DNA from: Casp-actino8 sp964563545
GTDB lineage: Bacteria; Actinomycetota; Acidimicrobiia; Acidimicrobiales; Ilumatobacteraceae
Direction: 5' to 3'
Length of the DNA stretch: 64,000 bases
NCBI GenBank assembly: GCA_964563545.1
Contig: CAZLXB010000004.1
Coordinates: forward strand, 52,301 to 116,300
Shown here: positions 1 to 8,251 of the stretch, piece by piece
Position numbering within the stretch: position 1 is the stretch's first letter
Layout: every line of letters begins with the position of its first letter
Made by a program: the position numbers and the translations under genes
The notes under the pieces: model-generated
The model's database searches: none
Seen by the model: only the letters and a program-made list of their open reading frames with translations
Told to the model about the DNA's origin: nothing

Positions 1-494
1 CCGGTCCACACGACCCACAACCACCACGGGATCTCCCACCCCGGCCAGTCGTAACGAGTGAACGACATCGTTTGAGAGATGTCGGTCCCGCTCGCCAGCA
101 CCCAGGTGATCACACACGCCAAAGCGAGGGTGATGAGACCCTTCTTCTTCCAGAAGATGCCCCGGTTGTGTCCCTTGTTGACCTTGATGACGTCGTCGAG
201 GAGACCCATTCCGGCCATCACGACGATGCCCACCCAGATGATGAGCGCCTGATTCGAGAAGGCGAGCCCGTCCCGAATATGGGCCACCACCCATCCGACG
301 AACGCAGCGCCGAGAATGGCCAAGCCGCCCATGGTCGGTGTGCCCGACTTCTTCTTGTGATGTTCCGGGCCGTGGTCTTCCTTGCCGAGAATCGGCTGGC
401 CCTTGCCACGACCGCGGAAGAAACCGATCAGGAAGCGTGTGGCGAAGAGCGACACGGCCATCCCGACCAAACCGGCGATCATCACGGCGATCAT
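1..494 (-). CDS. mraY: Phospho-N-acetylmuramoyl-pentapeptide transferase MraY (3' end beyond window)
   Basis: This is the N-terminal part (about 164 codons) of MraY, the membrane enzyme that moves phospho-MurNAc-pentapeptide from UDP onto undecaprenyl phosphate to make lipid I. Visible features are a first membrane segment (residues 1-25), the KKSGTPTMGG signature (about 48-57) and the catalytic Asp-Asp pair in GLLDDVIK (about 98-104), as in the family. The ATG at 494 overlaps the murE stop as ATGA, so the two are translationally coupled. The reading frame stays open to the window edge. It follows murE directly, without the murF gene that usually separates them. Confidence 0.93.
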   Translation of the reverse strand, partial: MIAVMIAGLVGMAVSLFATRFLIGFFRGRGKGQPILGKEDHGPEHHKKKSGTPTMGGLAILGAAFVGWVVAHIRDGLAFSNQALIIWVGIVVMAGMGLLDDVIKVNKGHNRGIFWKKKGLITLALACVITWVLASGTDISQTMSFTRYDWPGWEIPWWLWVVWT

Positions 495-1939
495 GCGCGC
501 CCTCTCAATGCTTCACGGGCGACGACCCGATCGTCGAACGGCTCCACCGTAGTCCCGAAGGTCTGGGTGGTTTCGTGACCCTTGCCGGCGATCACGACGA
601 CATCACCTTCGGATGCTCGGCCGATACCGAGCTGGATCGCGTCGGCCCGATCGACGTTCACTCCGATCAGCCGGTGCCGAAGGTGATCCGGAATCCCGGC
701 GACGATCGCCGCATTGATCGACTTCGGATCCTCCGAACGCGGATTGTCGGACGTCACCACGACTTCGTCGGCCAGAGTCGCCGCGATCTCACCCATCAGC
801 GGACGCTTGGCTTTGTCCCGGTCGCCACCGCAACCGAACACGACGATCACCCGACCGTTCGGGTTCGAATCGCGCGCCGACCGCAGGACCGCTGCGAGTC
901 CGTCGGGGGTGTGCGCGTAGTCGACGAGCACCGAGAAGTTCTGGCCGTCATCGACGCTCTCGAACCGACCGGGAACGGGCGGGACCGAAGCCAGGCCCTC
1001 GACGACTGCGGCGGGGTCGATACCGATCTCACGGGCAACGGTGGCTGCGGCGAGCGAATTCGACACGTTGAACGAACCTCCGAGAGGAACCCGGATCTGC
1101 AGGCCCCGCCAGGCATACGAGTGCGACACGGCGGTGATTCGGAGGTCGGACACATCGGCCCGACCGTACGGAACGGTCGTGATTCCGCATTCGGCGGCGA
1201 GCCGCTCGCCGTAGACATCGTCGACGTTGACGACCGCGACGCCGGTGAACTCCGAGGAAAAGAGTCGCGCCTTGGCCGCAAAGTAGGCGTCCATCGTTCC
1301 GTGCAGATCGAGATGGTCGCGCGAGAGATTCGTGAAGACAGCGGCGGCGAACGACGTGCCGTCCACGCGGTGCAATTGCAGGGCGTGTGACGAGACCTCC
1401 ATGGCCACGCCCTTCACACCGCGGGCGACGCACTCGGCCAACGACTCCTGAAGGACCGGCGCCTCGGGAGTGGTGAAGCGCCCCGACAGTGTGCCCATGA
1501 CCTCGGTCGGCCAACCGGCGGCGCGCATGATCGAACCGATGAGAGCCGTCGTCGTGGTCTTCCCATTCGTACCGGTGACTCCCACCAACCGGAGGCGGGT
1601 CGACGGCATTCCCCAGATCGTCGCCGCCAGTCGGCCCATGGCCAGCCGGACGTCGCGCACGACGATCTGGGGAATGCGGGCGTCGACCGAGGGCAGCTGA
1701 CGGTCGACGAGAAGAGCTGCGGCGCCGGCGACTACCGCTTCGTTCGCGAAATCATGTCCGTCGTGTCGGAGGCCGGGAACGCAGCAGAAGAGATCGCCGG
1801 TCCGCACATCGCGCGAATCGCACGAGACTCCGGTGACGACGGCACCCTTGGCGCCCTCGACACCGACCAGCAGATCGTCACACGCCGGCGCGAGACGCTC
1901 GACCGCCATGGCGGTCGCCGAACGGGACAACGTCGCCAT
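491..1939 (-). CDS. murE: UDP-MurNAc-L-Ala-D-Glu:meso-diaminopimelate ligase MurE
   Basis: Cytoplasmic Mur ligase adding the third amino acid of the peptidoglycan stem peptide (482 residues, normal length). It has the three Mur ligase domains: an N-terminal UDP-binding domain, a central ATPase with the P-loop GTNGKTTT (about 123-130), and a C-terminal domain carrying DNPR in the segment TSDNPRSEDP. DNPR is the family signature for meso-diaminopimelate rather than lysine, so the cell wall is probably DAP-type. A GTG lies one codon upstream of the chosen ATG; either could be used. It begins 8 bases after the ftsI stop and its stop overlaps the mraY start, so it belongs to the dcw operon. Confidence 0.95.
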   Translation of the reverse strand: MATLSRSATAMAVERLAPACDDLLVGVEGAKGAVVTGVSCDSRDVRTGDLFCCVPGLRHDGHDFANEAVVAGAAALLVDRQLPSVDARIPQIVVRDVRLAMGRLAATIWGMPSTRLRLVGVTGTNGKTTTTALIGSIMRAAGWPTEVMGTLSGRFTTPEAPVLQESLAECVARGVKGVAMEVSSHALQLHRVDGTSFAAAVFTNLSRDHLDLHGTMDAYFAAKARLFSSEFTGVAVVNVDDVYGERLAAECGITTVPYGRADVSDLRITAVSHSYAWRGLQIRVPLGGSFNVSNSLAAATVAREIGIDPAAVVEGLASVPPVPGRFESVDDGQNFSVLVDYAHTPDGLAAVLRSARDSNPNGRVIVVFGCGGDRDKAKRPLMGEIAATLADEVVVTSDNPRSEDPKSINAAIVAGIPDHLRHRLIGVNVDRADAIQLGIGRASEGDVVVIAGKGHETTQTFGTTVEPFDDRVVAREALRGRA

Positions 1940-1947
1940 CACCGCAC

Positions 1948-3945
1948 TCAGCCGGCCGCCGGCGGGCAGCCGTTGTCTCCGGGCGGCGGAACGATGCCGC
2001 GTTCTTGAATGGCGACCTGGGCGAGTTTGGCGAAGACCGGCGCCGCCGCGGTGCCACCGAAGCGGTCACGACTCGACGGATTCGGTTCGTCGATCGACAC
2101 GAGGATCGTCACCTTCGGGTCGGCTGCGGGAAGGAACCCGACGAAGGTCGCGAAGTAGGCGCGAGTCCCGTCCTCGGTCACGTACGTTCCGTTGTCCTGA
2201 ACCTTGTAGCCGGTTCCGGTCTTGCCGGCCACCGAGATGCCCTTGACCTGCGCGCGGGTACCGGTACCGACACAAACAACATCGGCGAGGATCTTGGCCA
2301 TCGTGTCGGCCGTGCTTTCGGAGATGACCCGATGGGTATCGCCGATGGGCGTCCCCCAGATCACACCCTTGTCGTCGATCGTCGAGCGAATGAGTCGAGG
2401 AGCGACGTAGACGCCGCCGTTGGCCACGGCGTTCACCGCCGAGACGAGTTGCAGCGACGTGGCCGAAAAGCCGTAGCCGTAGGTGATCGTGGCCTTTTCC
2501 GAGCCACGGAACTGATCGGCGTCACGAAGCGAGCCGGCGCTCTCACCGGGGTACTCGAGCCCGGTCATGTGTCCGAATCCGAATTCGTCGAGATAGTCGT
2601 GCAAGCCATCGACACCGATCGACTCGGCCGCCATCATCGTTCCGATGTTCGACGAGTGGACCAGGATGTCGTGCAGGGTCATCGGTTCGACGTCGTGGGG
2701 ATAGGCGTCTTTGATCGTGTATTCGTAGTCGGTTCCCTTGTCGAACACGAAGAAACCGGGAACTTGATACGTCGTCGACGGCGTGGCTTCACCGGAGTCG
2801 ATCGTGGCGGCCACGCTGAAGATCTTGGCCACTGAACCCGGTTCGTGGGCCTCGACGGCGGCGAGGTTGCCACTCGTCACTTCCACGACGCCCTGATCGT
2901 TGCGACGCACACTGGAGATCGCCAAGACCTCGCCACTCGCGGTGTCGAGGACGATCGCGTTCCCACCCTTGGCGACGAGTTCTTCGACTCGTTGCACGAG
3001 TGCCTGCTCCACCTGGAACTGCATCGATCGGTCGATCGTGAGAACGAGATCCGTTCCGGGTCGGGCTGCTTCGACGATCTTGGTCCCTCCGGGCATCGTG
3101 CGCCCCGAGTGGTTGGTCTCGCGCACCATGGTGCCGTCCTGACCGCGGAGGACTTTCTCGTACTGCAACTCGAGCCCGGCGGCGCCTTCGCCGAAGGGGT
3201 CGGTTCGTCCGATGACGTTGCGGGCCAGACCGCCGGCCACCTGCTCGCGCTTGGGCTCGGTCACACCTTCGATTCCGGCGAGGTTGAGCGACAGGATGGC
3301 CTGGGCGACCTCCTCATCGACGAACCGCTGCACGTACACGAACGTCTTCGAGCGGTCCGAGATCGAGTCGGCGAGTTCGGTCTCGGCGATCGCGTCGATG
3401 CCGAGCATCTGGGCCAGCACGTGGGCGGTGGCAACCGGATCGGCGATCGCCTGCGGATTGGCGTAGATGGAAGTGGCGGGAACGGTGATCGCCATCTCGT
3501 TGCCGTCGCGATCGAAGATCGTCCCCCGGTCAGCGGCCACCGTCAGATACACCTCGCGTTGTGCCGTTCCCTCGGCCCGCAACCGAGTACCGCTGAAGAA
3601 CTGGAGGTTCACGAGCTGGAGCACGAAGGCGATGAAGACCGCCATCACGATCACGAACGCCGCCTGCACCCGACGTCGAGGAGATCCGGATTTCCAGCCC
3701 TTGAACGGAAGGTGGCTCGCCGCACGTCGTCCCGATGTGCGCTTCGCGCGATCGACCCGCGGACGCGTCCTGGTGGCCGCCGAGGCCGCGCGCGACGATG
3801 CGGAGCGGGACGTCGACGACCGCGCCGATGTCGAGCGTGATCGTGTCGAGCCGGACGTCGCACGCGACGATGTCGAACGAGTCGTGCGTGCCCGACTCGA
3901 TGCGGAGCGGCTGCTCGGGGTCGACCGACGGGAATCACGACTCAT
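1948..3945 (-). CDS. ftsI: Septal penicillin-binding protein FtsI (PBP3-type transpeptidase) with SR-rich tail
   Basis: Class B penicillin-binding protein (665 residues) that cross-links septal peptidoglycan. Order: a 92-residue cytoplasmic tail very rich in Ser, Arg and Thr (residues 5-57 are almost only these plus Ala), one membrane segment (about 95-115), a dimerisation domain starting near AADRGTIFDRDG, then the transpeptidase domain with SVAK (nucleophile Ser), SSN and KTGT. No PASTA domains follow. The ATG at 3945 overlaps the FtsL-like stop as ATGA. No other credible start exists before the membrane segment, so the odd tail is probably translated. The position between an FtsL-like gene and murE is the canonical dcw place. 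Confidence 0.95.
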   Translation of the reverse strand: MSRDSRRSTPSSRSASSRARTTRSTSSRATSGSTRSRSTSARSSTSRSASSRAASAATRTRPRVDRAKRTSGRRAASHLPFKGWKSGSPRRRVQAAFVIVMAVFIAFVLQLVNLQFFSGTRLRAEGTAQREVYLTVAADRGTIFDRDGNEMAITVPATSIYANPQAIADPVATAHVLAQMLGIDAIAETELADSISDRSKTFVYVQRFVDEEVAQAILSLNLAGIEGVTEPKREQVAGGLARNVIGRTDPFGEGAAGLELQYEKVLRGQDGTMVRETNHSGRTMPGGTKIVEAARPGTDLVLTIDRSMQFQVEQALVQRVEELVAKGGNAIVLDTASGEVLAISSVRRNDQGVVEVTSGNLAAVEAHEPGSVAKIFSVAATIDSGEATPSTTYQVPGFFVFDKGTDYEYTIKDAYPHDVEPMTLHDILVHSSNIGTMMAAESIGVDGLHDYLDEFGFGHMTGLEYPGESAGSLRDADQFRGSEKATITYGYGFSATSLQLVSAVNAVANGGVYVAPRLIRSTIDDKGVIWGTPIGDTHRVISESTADTMAKILADVVCVGTGTRAQVKGISVAGKTGTGYKVQDNGTYVTEDGTRAYFATFVGFLPAADPKVTILVSIDEPNPSSRDRFGGTAAAPVFAKLAQVAIQERGIVPPPGDNGCPPAAG

Positions 3946-4517
3946 GGCTTGCCTCCGACGATCGACTTGAACTCTCCGTAAGCCGCGAAGGGATCGGCCG
4001 ACGTCTCGAGCAGGTCCGGGTCGAGACCACCGGTCGAGACGAGAACCTGGGCCACCGTGATCGGGTCGACCGAAGTGAAATCGGCACCCTTGCCCGGTTC
4101 CATTCCGAGCGACATTGCGTTGGCCTCGAGTCGACTCGGCTCCCGAAGTCTGGATCGCTCGATGCGCAGGGCGTTGTAGCGATCCCGTTCGGCTCGGATC
4201 TGCGATTCGATGCGGTCGATTCGCATCTGACGTTCCGCGATCCGCGTCTGGAAGGAAACGACGGCGAGCATCACCATGACCAGAACGATCACCACCGTCA
4301 GAACGGTGAGGACGATCCGTCGACTCGAACGACTGGCCGACTTGTCGGCCACTGCCTTGGCGATCTTCGACGACGGGTGCTTCTTGGTCGAGACCTTCTT
4401 GGGAACAGGGCGCGGACGATTGGACCGCCGTTGTTCGGCCCCTCTGGTGGTCACCTGACGCGGAGTCGCCGGGCGGGCCGACGGCGTGCGCGGCGCGGAC
4501 TTCAGTGCGCGAGCCAT
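3942..4517 (-). CDS. FtsL/DivIC-like septum formation protein
   Basis: Small bitopic membrane protein (191 residues) in the dcw slot normally held by ftsL. A basic cytoplasmic N-terminus of about 66 residues (many K, R and P) precedes one strongly hydrophobic segment (about 68-90), followed by a charged helix likely to form a coiled coil (AERQMRIDRIESQIRAERDR, about 95-115) and an extracytoplasmic C-terminus. That is the FtsL/FtsB/DivIC architecture; such proteins assemble with FtsI and FtsW in the divisome. Sequence identity in this family is too low to name it more firmly. The ATG overlaps the rsmH stop (TGATG) and the gene's own stop overlaps ftsI. Confidence 0.8.
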   Translation of the reverse strand: MARALKSAPRTPSARPATPRQVTTRGAEQRRSNRPRPVPKKVSTKKHPSSKIAKAVADKSASRSSRRIVLTVLTVVIVLVMVMLAVVSFQTRIAERQMRIDRIESQIRAERDRYNALRIERSRLREPSRLEANAMSLGMEPGKGADFTSVDPITVAQVLVSTGGLDPDLLETSADPFAAYGEFKSIVGGKP

Positions 4518-5446
4518 CAGATCGCCTCCACGACTCGGAGTCGCGCCGAGGTGCTGCGCGGGTTTCGCCGTTGCTCGACATCGGAGGGCTTGCGCGCCGT
4601 CCGCACGAGTTTCACGGCCGGCCGCGCGCCGCAGACGCACGGGAGATCACTCGGGCACGAGCAGCCGCCAGTCGAGTGAAAGCGAAAACGCTCTTTCACG
4701 ATCCGGTCTTCACCCGAGTGGTACGACAACACCGCCACCCGCCCACCGCGCACCGTGTTGGCGATGGCCCGATCGAGCGCGCCGGGAAGGATCTCCAGCT
4801 CACGATTGACGGCGATACGCAGGGCCTGGAAGGTCCGCTTGGCGGGATGTCCACCCCGGCGGCGGGCCGGTGCGGGAATCGCACTCGCGATCACCGAAGC
4901 GAGTTCGGTCGTCGTCTCGACCGGGCGCGCGGCGCGAATCGCCCGGGCGATCCGTCCGGCGAAGCGCTCATCGGCGAAGTCACGGATCAGGTCGGCGAGT
5001 TCCTGCTCGGTCGACTCGTTCACCAACTGATGGGCACTGCGACCTTCGCGACGATCCATGCGCATGTCGAGCGGTGCATCAGAGCGATAGGAGAATCCGC
5101 GTTCACCGGCATCGAACTGATGCGACGACACTCCGAGATCGAAGAGTGCTCCGACTAGTTCCGAGATGCCGTTGTCGGCCATGGCGCGGTCGAGTTCGTC
5201 GAAGCGCACGTGGGCGAACTTCACGCGCTCTCCGAATTCGGCCAGACGGGTGCGGGCGGACTCGATGGCGGTTGCATCACGATCGACTCCGAGGATCGAC
5301 AAGTCGGCGCGCGCCGCGAGAATTGCCCGCGCGTGACCGCCACCACCGAGAGTCGCGTCGAGCACACAACCGGCGGGCACGTTGGCGAAGACTTCGACGA
5401 TCTCCTCGAGCATCACGGGCTCGTGTTCGAAGACTGCCGACGACAT
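4517..5446 (-). CDS. rsmH: 16S rRNA (cytosine-1402 N4) methyltransferase RsmH (MraW)
   Basis: SAM-dependent methyltransferase (309 residues) that N4-methylates C1402 in the 16S rRNA decoding centre. It shows HEPVMLEEIV at the N-terminus, the SAM-binding ATLGGGGHARAIL, the family motif LFDLGVSSHQFD (about 104-115), and SYHSGEDRIVKERF near the C-terminus, all typical of MraW. The start ATG at 5446 shares one base with the mraZ stop (TGATG), so it is coupled to mraZ; longer in-frame extensions run through mraZ and are spurious. A Cys-rich segment, CSCPSDLPCVCG, near the end matches actinobacterial members. It is the second gene of the dcw operon. Confidence 0.96.
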   Translation of the reverse strand: MSSAVFEHEPVMLEEIVEVFANVPAGCVLDATLGGGGHARAILAARADLSILGVDRDATAIESARTRLAEFGERVKFAHVRFDELDRAMADNGISELVGALFDLGVSSHQFDAGERGFSYRSDAPLDMRMDRREGRSAHQLVNESTEQELADLIRDFADERFAGRIARAIRAARPVETTTELASVIASAIPAPARRRGGHPAKRTFQALRIAVNRELEILPGALDRAIANTVRGGRVAVLSYHSGEDRIVKERFRFHSTGGCSCPSDLPCVCGARPAVKLVRTARKPSDVEQRRNPRSTSARLRVVEAI

Positions 5447-5868
5447 CACAGCTCGACCCCGGCGATGGCCTCGGTGCCGAGGGCGATCACTCGCTCGTTG
5501 CGCGACGGTTCCCAGATCTCGATCCGGTCGAACGCGCCGGCGACGATCACCTTGCTGTTCGGCGTCAGACCGGCATAACTGCGCAGGCTTTCGTCGATCG
5601 TCACCCGACCCTGGGCGTCGACGGTGACCTCGACCATGCTGGCCGCCAGTGCGCGGCGCTCCTGCTCGCTCTTGTCGCCCCGCTTCACGGCCGCAGTGAT
5701 CTCGGCGGCGATGTTCTCGGCGACCTCGGCGGTGACGACGGCGATGCACTTGTCCTGGCCCAGGACCAGGTAGCAGCGGGGTTCGAGACGGCTGCGGAAG
5801 GTCGCCGGAAGCGCGAGCCGACCCTTGGGGTCGAGCTGTCGCTCGTGTCTGCCGACGAAAACCTGCAC
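5446..5868 (-). CDS. mraZ: MraZ, transcriptional regulator of the dcw operon
   Basis: DNA-binding protein of 140 residues, the normal family length, made of two SpoVT/AbrB-like swapped-hairpin domains. The first holds DPKGRLALPATFR and the second DAQGRVTIDESLR, the paired signature motifs of MraZ. In the family it forms a ring-shaped oligomer that binds short direct repeats upstream of its own gene and usually represses the dcw operon. Here a GTG start at 5868 is preceded by GAGGGG as a ribosome binding site, and an array of repeats fitting MraZ boxes lies 43-89 bases upstream, so autoregulation is likely. Confidence 0.96.
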   Translation of the reverse strand: MQVFVGRHERQLDPKGRLALPATFRSRLEPRCYLVLGQDKCIAVVTAEVAENIAAEITAAVKRGDKSEQERRALAASMVEVTVDAQGRVTIDESLRSYAGLTPNSKVIVAGAFDRIEIWEPSRNERVIALGTEAIAGVEL

Positions 5869-5887
5869 TTGCTGCCCCTCGCTGCCT

Positions 5888-5904
5888 GAGTAGTCCTCCT
5901 ACTC
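5888..5904 (-). repeat. Inverted repeat in the mraZ leader
   Basis: A perfect inverted repeat of 6 bases either side of 5 bases (GAGTAG, GAGGA, CTACTC on the minus strand) lies between the predicted mraZ promoter and its start codon. The Shine-Dalgarno-like GAGGA would sit in the hairpin loop, but it is too far from the GTG at 5868 to serve mraZ. It could be a leader hairpin or chance. Confidence 0.4.
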
Positions 5905-5910
5905 TGCTCC

Positions 5911-5957
5911 CCACTTCCCCCCTCTGTCAACCACTTTCCTCCACTTTGCGCCACTTT
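5911..5957 (-). promoter_or_regulatory. MraZ box array over the mraZ promoter
   Basis: On the minus strand three exact copies of AAAGTGG lie at 5951-5957, 5941-5947 and 5931-5937, each separated by 3 bases (10-base period). A fourth, imperfect copy (GAAGTGG) lies at 5911-5917, exactly two periods further on. The 10-base spacing and AAAGTG core match the MraZ-binding direct repeats described for other bacteria. A TTGACA hexamer at 5925-5930 (-35) directly follows the third box, and a weak CAGAGT follows 18 bases later, so bound MraZ would cover the promoter. Autorepression is an inference. Confidence 0.78.
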
Positions 5958-6024
5958 CTGCCCCCCACCCCCCACCAGCCCCCAAAGTCCTCAAGTCCGG
6001 TCCGGCCCCCGCCGATACCCAGAC

Positions 6025-7584
6025 GTGTTTCGACGACTGGGTATCGGGCTCACGCTGGGGGTCATCTCCCTGGCTGCGCCATGGGGATCGACGGGGTTCG
6101 CCCCCACGCCGACTGCCCTCGCTTCGCCGTCCAGTCCGTCTTTGCCACGCCTCGGCGACCGGGGCGATTCGGTGCGTTCGCTTCAACAGGCCCTGATCGC
6201 CGCCGGCGTGAAGGTGCCAGGCGGCGCCGACGGTGTCTTTGGCCGTGGCACGCAGGGTGCGATCCGTTCTTTTCAGGAGTCGGTGGGTCTGCCGGCCACA
6301 GGTGAGGTCGACGAGATCACCGGCCATCTCCTCGGCATGGCTCCCGCCCCTGCATTGCCGAGCGTCGGCCAACGTGGCGATGCCGTCAAAGTGTTGCAAC
6401 AGGCATTGATCGATGCCGGAGTGAACGTGCGTGGTGGCGCCGATGGAATCTTCGGAAATGCCACGACGACAGCAGTCAAGACCTTCCAGAGCGCCCGGAA
6501 ACTCTCGTCGACCGGCGTCGTCGACGTGCGTACGGCGATCGCTCTGCGGATTCTCCCCGCCGCCAAGAGCTCACAAACCTCGGGATCGAACCCGACCTCC
6601 ACGAACACACCGTCGAGTACCGGTGGTGTGACGACGGTTGCACTCGCCAAGGCCGGGGATCGAGGCGACAAAGTCGTCGTTCTGCAGAAGGCTCTCATGG
6701 CCGCCGGCGTGAACGTTCGCGGCGGCGCCGACGGCATCTTTGGCAATGCGACCACCTCGGCTCTTCGCACGTATCAGGAAACCGTCGGGCTCGCGGCCAG
6801 CGGTCGACTCGATGACGCGACCGCCCAACTGCTCGGACTCGTGCCGGCCCCCGACCGTCCGCGTCGTGGTGACTCGGGCGATGCCGTCCGATCAGTGCAG
6901 CAGAAATTGATCGACCTCGGTTTCCGGATCGCCGGAGGAGCCGACGGCGAATTCGGTTCGGCCACCAGCCGGGCGGTTGCGAGGTTCCAACGCGAACGAG
7001 GCTTCGAGGAGACCGGCAAACTCGACCTGCGCACCTACGTGGTGCTCATGGCCTCCAAGGTGAGCGCCACACCGAGCGACTCCGGTTCGTCGTCGGCCCC
7101 GACTGCCGATGGTCCGGCCACACCGGTGGCGATCTTCCCCGCCCAGGGTCCGTGTTGGTTCACCGACACCTGGCACGCACCGCGCTCCGGCGGTCGAGTG
7201 CACCAAGGAGTCGACATCATCGCTCCGACCGGCAAAGCCGTGTACGCGGTCGCCGACGGCACCATCACACGCGTCTTTTTCGATCGACCCGGATCACTCG
7301 GCGGCAATGCCGTTCGCCTGACCGCGGCCGATGGCACCTACTTCCACTACGCGCACTTCTCGAAGTTCGGCGAAGGAATCGAAGTCGGAACCAAGGTCAC
7401 AGTCGGTCAAGTGATCGGGTACGTCGGCAGCACCGGAAGCAGCTCGACACCGCATCTGCACTTCGAGTACCACCCGAAGGGTGGAGCCGCCGTGAACCCC
7501 TACCCGATCGTCAAGGCCATCAACGGTTGCCAGAACACCGAACTGTGGAAGCCGCCGGCCGACGCGTCATCAGGCACCGATTGA
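6025..7584 (+). CDS. Secreted M23 peptidoglycan endopeptidase with four PG-binding repeats
   Basis: Predicted exported cell wall hydrolase (519 residues). After a signal-like N-terminus (hydrophobic stretch about 5-20) come four PG_binding_1 repeats (about 40-110, 115-185, 210-280, 285-345), each with the pattern GDxGDxVxxLQ, GGADGxFG and a closing helix. A Ser/Thr/Pro linker separates the second and third repeats. The C-terminal domain (about 370-500) is an M23/LytM peptidase with HQGVD (HxxxD) and HLHFEYH (HxH) zinc ligands intact. It should cleave peptide cross-links in peptidoglycan. It starts at GTG 6025, divergent from mraZ, and its end overlaps the next gene tail to tail by 15 bases. 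Proximity to the dcw cluster suggests a wall-remodelling role. Confidence 0.88.
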   Translation: MFRRLGIGLTLGVISLAAPWGSTGFAPTPTALASPSSPSLPRLGDRGDSVRSLQQALIAAGVKVPGGADGVFGRGTQGAIRSFQESVGLPATGEVDEITGHLLGMAPAPALPSVGQRGDAVKVLQQALIDAGVNVRGGADGIFGNATTTAVKTFQSARKLSSTGVVDVRTAIALRILPAAKSSQTSGSNPTSTNTPSSTGGVTTVALAKAGDRGDKVVVLQKALMAAGVNVRGGADGIFGNATTSALRTYQETVGLAASGRLDDATAQLLGLVPAPDRPRRGDSGDAVRSVQQKLIDLGFRIAGGADGEFGSATSRAVARFQRERGFEETGKLDLRTYVVLMASKVSATPSDSGSSSAPTADGPATPVAIFPAQGPCWFTDTWHAPRSGGRVHQGVDIIAPTGKAVYAVADGTITRVFFDRPGSLGGNAVRLTAADGTYFHYAHFSKFGEGIEVGTKVTVGQVIGYVGSTGSSSTPHLHFEYHPKGGAAVNPYPIVKAINGCQNTELWKPPADASSGTD

Positions 7585-8235
7585 TTCCCTGATCGCCGTT
7601 CCCACCACCCGACGCACCTCGTCGAATCCGAGTCCGGTCGAAACCGCGCACGACGCGACATCCCGAGAGTCGAAACCGTCGACCGCGATCACCCCGTCGA
7701 GAACTCCCGGATCCCAGTCGACCGACAAAGCGCACTGGAAGCGAGCCCAGTCACGGGTCCGTCTCTGACTCACGCCGAGGACTTTGGCCTCACCGGCGAA
7801 CAATTCGCCCGGTCCGCGCCCGTCGAAACACACGAGCGACGACCAGCGAGTGCGCACCATCGCTCCGTCGTGGCGCTCGAGATCGGTCACCCCTAGTTCG
7901 GCCAGACCGCGCGCCCACGCGTCGGCGAGCCAGCGGCCAGCGACGCTCACATCGTCGCTCCAGAGCACATGACCCCGCGGCATCACCACGTCGAGCCACA
8001 CCACCCGACCGGGGCCCACGATCACGATCCCTCCCCCGCTCCGACGCCGCGCCACCTCGATTCCACGTTCGCGGCAGGCTCCGATATCGAGCACGTCATC
8101 GGACTGAGTCGACCCGAGCACGAGCGACGTTCGTTCGCATTCGAACCACCAGAGTTGGGGCTCGGACACGTCGGGAAGTGGGCGGCTGTGCAGTTCCTGC
8201 GCGCTACCCGACCAGTGACTCTCGACAACCGTCAT
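7570..8235 (-). CDS. Lipoate-protein ligase A family protein
   Basis: Protein of 221 residues in the biotin/lipoate A/B protein ligase superfamily. It has the RRRSGGG nucleotide/lipoate-binding motif (about 63-69) and GEAKVLGVSQRR (about 147-158), containing the lysine that contacts lipoyl-AMP in LplA-type enzymes. Known members attach lipoate or octanoate to acyl carrier domains of dehydrogenase complexes. It lacks the separate C-terminal accessory domain of E. coli LplA, so it may be an octanoyl- or lipoyl-transferase variant, or need a partner. No lipoylated E2 gene lies in the window. The start ATG is 17 bases after the HNH gene. Confidence 0.75.
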   Translation of the reverse strand: MTVVESHWSGSAQELHSRPLPDVSEPQLWWFECERTSLVLGSTQSDDVLDIGACRERGIEVARRRSGGGIVIVGPGRVVWLDVVMPRGHVLWSDDVSVAGRWLADAWARGLAELGVTDLERHDGAMVRTRWSSLVCFDGRGPGELFAGEAKVLGVSQRRTRDWARFQCALSVDWDPGVLDGVIAVDGFDSRDVASCAVSTGLGFDEVRRVVGTAIRESIGA

Positions 8236-8251
8236 CGAAGAAAGAGACCGG

